From Nonomuraea polychroma (GTDB lineage: Bacteria > Actinomycetota > Actinomycetes > Streptosporangiales > Streptosporangiaceae), in contig NZ_SAUN01000001.1 of the NCBI RefSeq assembly GCF_004011505.1, positions 7,033,501 to 7,097,500 of the forward strand: DNA of 64,000 nucleotides. Direction: 5' to 3'. Position numbers and translations under genes: made by a program. This document shows, piece by piece, positions 61,000 to 64,000 of the stretch. The notes beneath the pieces were generated by a model, which saw nothing but the letters and a program-made list of their open reading frames with translations, was not told the DNA's origin and ran no database searches. Numbering within the stretch: position 1 is the first letter of the stretch; each line of letters opens with the position of its first letter.

Positions 61000-62483
61000 T
61001 CACGACGACCGGGTCGCCGGGCTCGCATTTCGCGTGAACTGCTGGTTCTGCCCGCTGCTGCAGGTGTACTGGATCAGGCGGGTGCCGTCGGCGGTGGAAC
61101 TGCTCGGGACGTCAAGGCATTTGCCGGAGTGGCGTGCGACCAGTCGCACCCGGCCGCTCCCGGCGTCCTGTGCCTGCCATTGCTGGTTCTGTCCGCCGTT
61201 GCAGGTCCACTGGATGATCCTGGCGTTGTTGGCGGTCGAGGCCGCATCCACATCGAGGCATTTGCCGGAGTGTGCGGCGACGATCTGGTAGTAGCCTGTG
61301 CCGAGGTCCCGGAATTCCCAGCGCTGGTTGCTGCCGCCGTTGCAGCCGTACTGGGCGATCTCGGCCCCGTCCGCCGTGGACGCGCTGACCACGTCGACGC
61401 ACTTGCCCGAGTGCGCTGCCGTGAGTGTGACCATTTCGGGGCTGCCACCCCCACCGTCGCCCCAGCCGTGCTTGAGGCGAGCGGCGCCGGTGGAGTTGCG
61501 GATGCTCAAGGTCAAGTTGGTGCCGCTTCCTTGGAGCGCGAACATGGAGTACCGGTCATAGCCGTACTCGCTGATCTTCCCCCCGAGCGCGGGCCAGTAG
61601 ACCGAACCCATGCGGAGGTCACGCAGGGAGTCTGTGACGGCCCGGAAGTACCGGACGAAGTTGTTGGTGCTGCCCGCGTCGTTGTAGTTCAGGCCGAAGT
61701 CCATCTGAGCGCCGAACTCGGTCGTGACCGCGCGCGAGGCGCAGGCGCCCAGCCGCTCGCGGAAGCTCTGGACCCAGCCGGCATAGTCCTTCTCGCCGTA
61801 GAAGAAGGTGTAGTGGTGATAGGACAGCAGCGTTCCGTTGAGGCGGCTGTCGGCACAGACTGGCCTGAGGTCCTGGCTGTAACCGGTGCCGCCCACAAGG
61901 ATCCGGCCCCTCGGAATCGACGAGCGGGCGTTGATCCATGAGGCGGCGAAGTTCGTCCACTCGGAGGCGCTGTAGCCGTGGGGTTCATTCATCGGCTCGA
62001 AGTAGACCAGGTCGTTGGAGCCTACTGGGCGGTCACGGTATTCCACATGGAGGTGAAGGCGGCCGTGTTGGTGATCCGGCCGCTGGAGGCCGCTGCGTCC
62101 TCCCAGTAGGCGAGGATTACTTTGAACCCCCTGGCGGTAGCGGCATCGATCGTGCCGCGGTACGCGTTCCACCAGGACGAACCTACGGTGTGGGTGTTGA
62201 CCGGTAACCGGACGGTGTTGGCGCCGAGTTGGCTCTCGAATCCGTTGTAGATGGCGTCCGCCTTGGCCCGGACGGTCGCGTAGCTGTCGGATTGGGCCAG
62301 TCCGTCGAGGACCAGCAGGCCTCTGACGAAGTTGTCGCCCGGTACGACCCAGTTCACACCCCTGAACTGGCTGGTGTCGGCGCTGGCCGGTGGGGCGCCC
62401 ACGAGGGCGGCTACCGGTACCAGGGCCAGCGTGCTGAGAACGCTGAGCAAGATTCGGCGGAGGGTACGGGAATGATTTGTCAT
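61000..62483 (-). pseudogene. Secreted GH5 endoglycosidase with RICIN (CBM13) domain, one-base frameshift
   Basis: From ATG 62483 the frame encodes a signal peptide (about 36 residues, ending PASA) and the first part of a GH5 barrel (FRGVNWVVPGDNFVRGLLVL, then ANTVRLPVNTHTVGSSWWNA). A TAG at 62022-62024 stops it after MWNTVTAQ. One missing base later the barrel resumes as NDLVYFEPMNEPHGYSASEW (acid/base glutamate in NEP) and contains the nucleophile in VTTEFGAQ. A C-terminal ricin-type domain with three NQ-W/F repeats (NQRWEF, NQQWQA, NQQFTR) follows. Without the break it would be an intact secreted enzyme of about 494 residues; the shift may be decay or a read error. It is convergent with the GH43-like gene. 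Confidence 0.8.
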
Positions 62484-62535
62484 GGTATTGACCCATTTCG
62501 TGGTGCCGTGTTGACAAGGGGATTGAAGAGCGATG

Positions 62536-62545
62536 TTGACGTCAA
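62536..62545. promoter_or_regulatory. TTGACGTCAA palindrome upstream of GH5 gene
   Basis: A 10-bp perfect palindrome with central CG lies 53 bases before the GH5 ATG, inside the 249-base gap 62484-62732 that otherwise holds nothing recognisable. It may be a LacI-type operator but is unlike the GTGAACGTTCAC sites, so a different regulator is likely. Confidence 0.3.
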
Positions 62546-62732
62546 AATCCCGCGCGCAGTATGGCGTTCACCAGTCCCCGCATGACGTACAGGGCGCGCG
62601 GCACCCTGGCAGTGAAGGCTCTTCCCGTCACAGGGATCGGCGACCGCCGCCGCACTGCTCGAGCCGTTGACGGGATCACACGGGTGGGGCGCTCGGCGTG
62701 TCGAGCGGCTGGCGGCTCCACCACAGGGCGGC

Positions 62733-64000
62733 TCAGCCCCAGTGTCGCAGTAGCCGGTCGTACTCGGCCTGGTTGATCGGCAGGACGGTGCCGTGGCGCG
62801 GCCGGCCGGGCATGGTGTAGCTGGAGACGGGCGACCATTGCCGGGTGTTCAGGTCAGTGGTCGTGAACGGTACGTAGCCCCGACCTCCGTACTCGTCGAT
62901 GAACATGTACCAGCGCTCGTCGGTGTTCGATTTGAAGACCAACGGACCTTCGCCTTGGCTGATCGCGTTGTTCCCGAGGCAGTCTGCGACGAACGAGTAG
63001 TTGCGGTTGAGCATGGTCGTCGACTTCTCCGCGAGGATGAACTTGCCGCACGCGGTCTGCGACGAGCTCCGCTCGTCCTTCGTGAAGCGGTAGTAGGTAC
63101 CGTTGTGCTTGATGAGCGTCGAATCGATCGTCGAGTAGCCCTTGTCGACCCAGACCTGCGCGGCGCTGAAGGTCCGGAAGTCGGATGTCGTGGCGTACAT
63201 CATCCGGTTGTAGGTGTTGCCGGTGTGGTTCGGGTCGCCGGCGGAGTACAGCTTCGACGCCCAGAACACGACGTACTGGCCGAGTCCCTCGTCGTAGTAC
63301 GCCTCCGGGGCCCACGTGTTGCCGGCCGTGTCCGGTGAGACGCGTGCCAGGCGCGGCGCGCTCCAGTTCACCAGGTCGGTCGACTCCCAGACCACTATGG
63401 ACTTGCTGCCCGTCCGCTGGACCTGGTCCCAGTTGCCGTTGCCGTACATCCGCAGGTCGGTGGCGATCTGGTAGAACTTGTCGCCCTGCGGGGAACGGAT
63501 GATGAACGGGTCGCGCACGCCGCGGGTACCCACGGTCGAGGTCAACACGGGCCGCCCACCGTTGAGCTGGCGCCACCGGGTGGGGTCGTTGCCCTGGCTG
63601 AGCGCGAAGTAGACCTGCTCGCCGGCGGAGGTGTTCTCGCCGGTGAAGTAAGTGAACAGATAGCCGGCGTACTTCGGGGCCGGTGGCGCGTCGGCCCGTA
63701 CTAGTTGCCACTGCTGGTTGGCGGCGCCCGTGTCGGTGTACTGGGAGATCCGCGCGCCGTCAGCAGTGGACTGCTCCCAGACGTCGAGGGCCTTGCCGCT
63801 GTTGCGGTTGATGAGCTTGACATATCCGCTGTCGGTATCCACGACTCGGAATTGCTGGTTGGTGCCGCCGTTATCGGTCCACTGGACGACGTTCGCACCG
63901 TTCGCCGTGGATGCCGAGGCGACGTCCACCACCTTGCCGCTGTGCCGGGCTCGGAGCTTGTAGTAGCCGCTGCCGGCGTCGACGAACTGGAACTGCTGAC
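62733..64000 (-). CDS. Secreted RICIN-GH43-like glycosidase, 5' end beyond window
   Basis: The frame is open to base 64000, so the start and signal peptide lie outside. The visible N-terminal part is a ricin-type carbohydrate-binding domain (SGYYKLRARHSGKVVDV, GTNQQFRVVD, ANQQWQLVRA). It is followed by a GH43-like catalytic domain (GYLFTYFTGENTSAGEQVYF, GVRDPFIIRS, SPDTAGNTWAPEAYYD, AISQGEGPLVF, YMFIDEYGGRGYVPF) ending AEYDRLLRHWG. It is a paralogue of the enzyme at 59699, with the binding module added at the front. Probably acts outside the cell on arabinose- or galactose-containing plant glycan, together with the GH5 enzyme. Confidence 0.85.
   Translation of the reverse strand, partial: QQFQFVDAGSGYYKLRARHSGKVVDVASASTANGANVVQWTDNGGTNQQFRVVDTDSGYVKLINRNSGKALDVWEQSTADGARISQYTDTGAANQQWQLVRADAPPAPKYAGYLFTYFTGENTSAGEQVYFALSQGNDPTRWRQLNGGRPVLTSTVGTRGVRDPFIIRSPQGDKFYQIATDLRMYGNGNWDQVQRTGSKSIVVWESTDLVNWSAPRLARVSPDTAGNTWAPEAYYDEGLGQYVVFWASKLYSAGDPNHTGNTYNRMMYATTSDFRTFSAAQVWVDKGYSTIDSTLIKHNGTYYRFTKDERSSSQTACGKFILAEKSTTMLNRNYSFVADCLGNNAISQGEGPLVFKSNTDERWYMFIDEYGGRGYVPFTTTDLNTRQWSPVSSYTMPGRPRHGTVLPINQAEYDRLLRHWG

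Noticed and set aside
1..64000. CRISPR arrays, rRNA and tRNA genes, complete insertion sequences
   Set aside because: No regularly spaced repeats, no tRNA cloverleaf or rRNA-like sequence and no intact transposase were found on reading both strands; a dedicated RNA search could still find small RNAs or riboswitches.

Overview
The window is GC-rich DNA with dense gene packing, many GTG starts and ATGA/GTGA stop-start overlaps. CUT1 sugar importers appear without dedicated ATPases, and there are RICIN-tailed secreted glycosidases and DUF5685, GPP34 and SPFH genes. This fits a filamentous actinomycete, perhaps Streptosporangiaceae-like (genus level is only a guess). No rRNA, tRNA or CRISPR array was seen.

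Layout. (1) 1-4150: end of an iron-siderophore locus, with a FecE-type import ATPase (5' cut) and a paired ABC permease-ATPase heterodimer. (2) 4202-7198: a large secreted DUF4091 hydrolase. (3) 7335-14572: a ROK regulator divergent from an operon of a Gfo/Idh/MocA dehydrogenase, a CUT1 sugar importer and a GH35 beta-galactosidase. (4) 14905-24852: a second CUT1 importer, then carboxylesterase, ROK regulator, GMC (pyranose-oxidase-like) flavoenzyme, GuaD-like deaminase and TIM-barrel sugar isomerase, probably an oxidise-then-cleave glycoside pathway. It is followed by a frameshifted 2-oxoglutarate oxygenase. (5) 24941-34988, minus strand: a tightly coupled module of WGR-DUF4132, MoxR-type AAA+, DUF5682, VWA and SWIM proteins, in the same order as E. 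coli yehI-L-M-P-Q, plus a 45-codon leader gene. (6) 35258-42535: DUF5685 protein with a Cys-rich tail, small membrane protein, integrase remnant, GNAT enzyme, an SPFH/ribbon-helix-helix/GPP34 operon headed by a 16-bp palindrome, and an ABC-2 exporter. (7) 42600-47640: a decay zone with LamG/Big_5 remnant, intact pyrophosphatase, transposase fragment abutting a truncated acyl-CoA ligase, crotonase, TetR and a solute-binding-protein remnant. (8) 47644-64000: a galactose/arabinose-type glycan locus with GH42 beta-galactosidase, an Opp/Dpp-type importer, LacI regulator, Gfo/Idh/MocA enzyme, two GH43-like enzymes and a frameshifted GH5, both 3' secreted enzymes carrying RICIN repeats.

The parts of region 8 are tied together by a (near-)identical palindrome centred on GTGAACGTTCAC found in three promoters: before GH42, before the Opp-type importer, and between lacI and the dehydrogenase gene. 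Secreted enzymes (GH5, GH43-like) would release oligosaccharides, the importer would take them up, cytoplasmic GH42 and the dehydrogenase would process them, and the LacI protein at 57281-58321 is the obvious candidate repressor. Several genes carry single-base frameshifts, which may be real decay or assembly errors.
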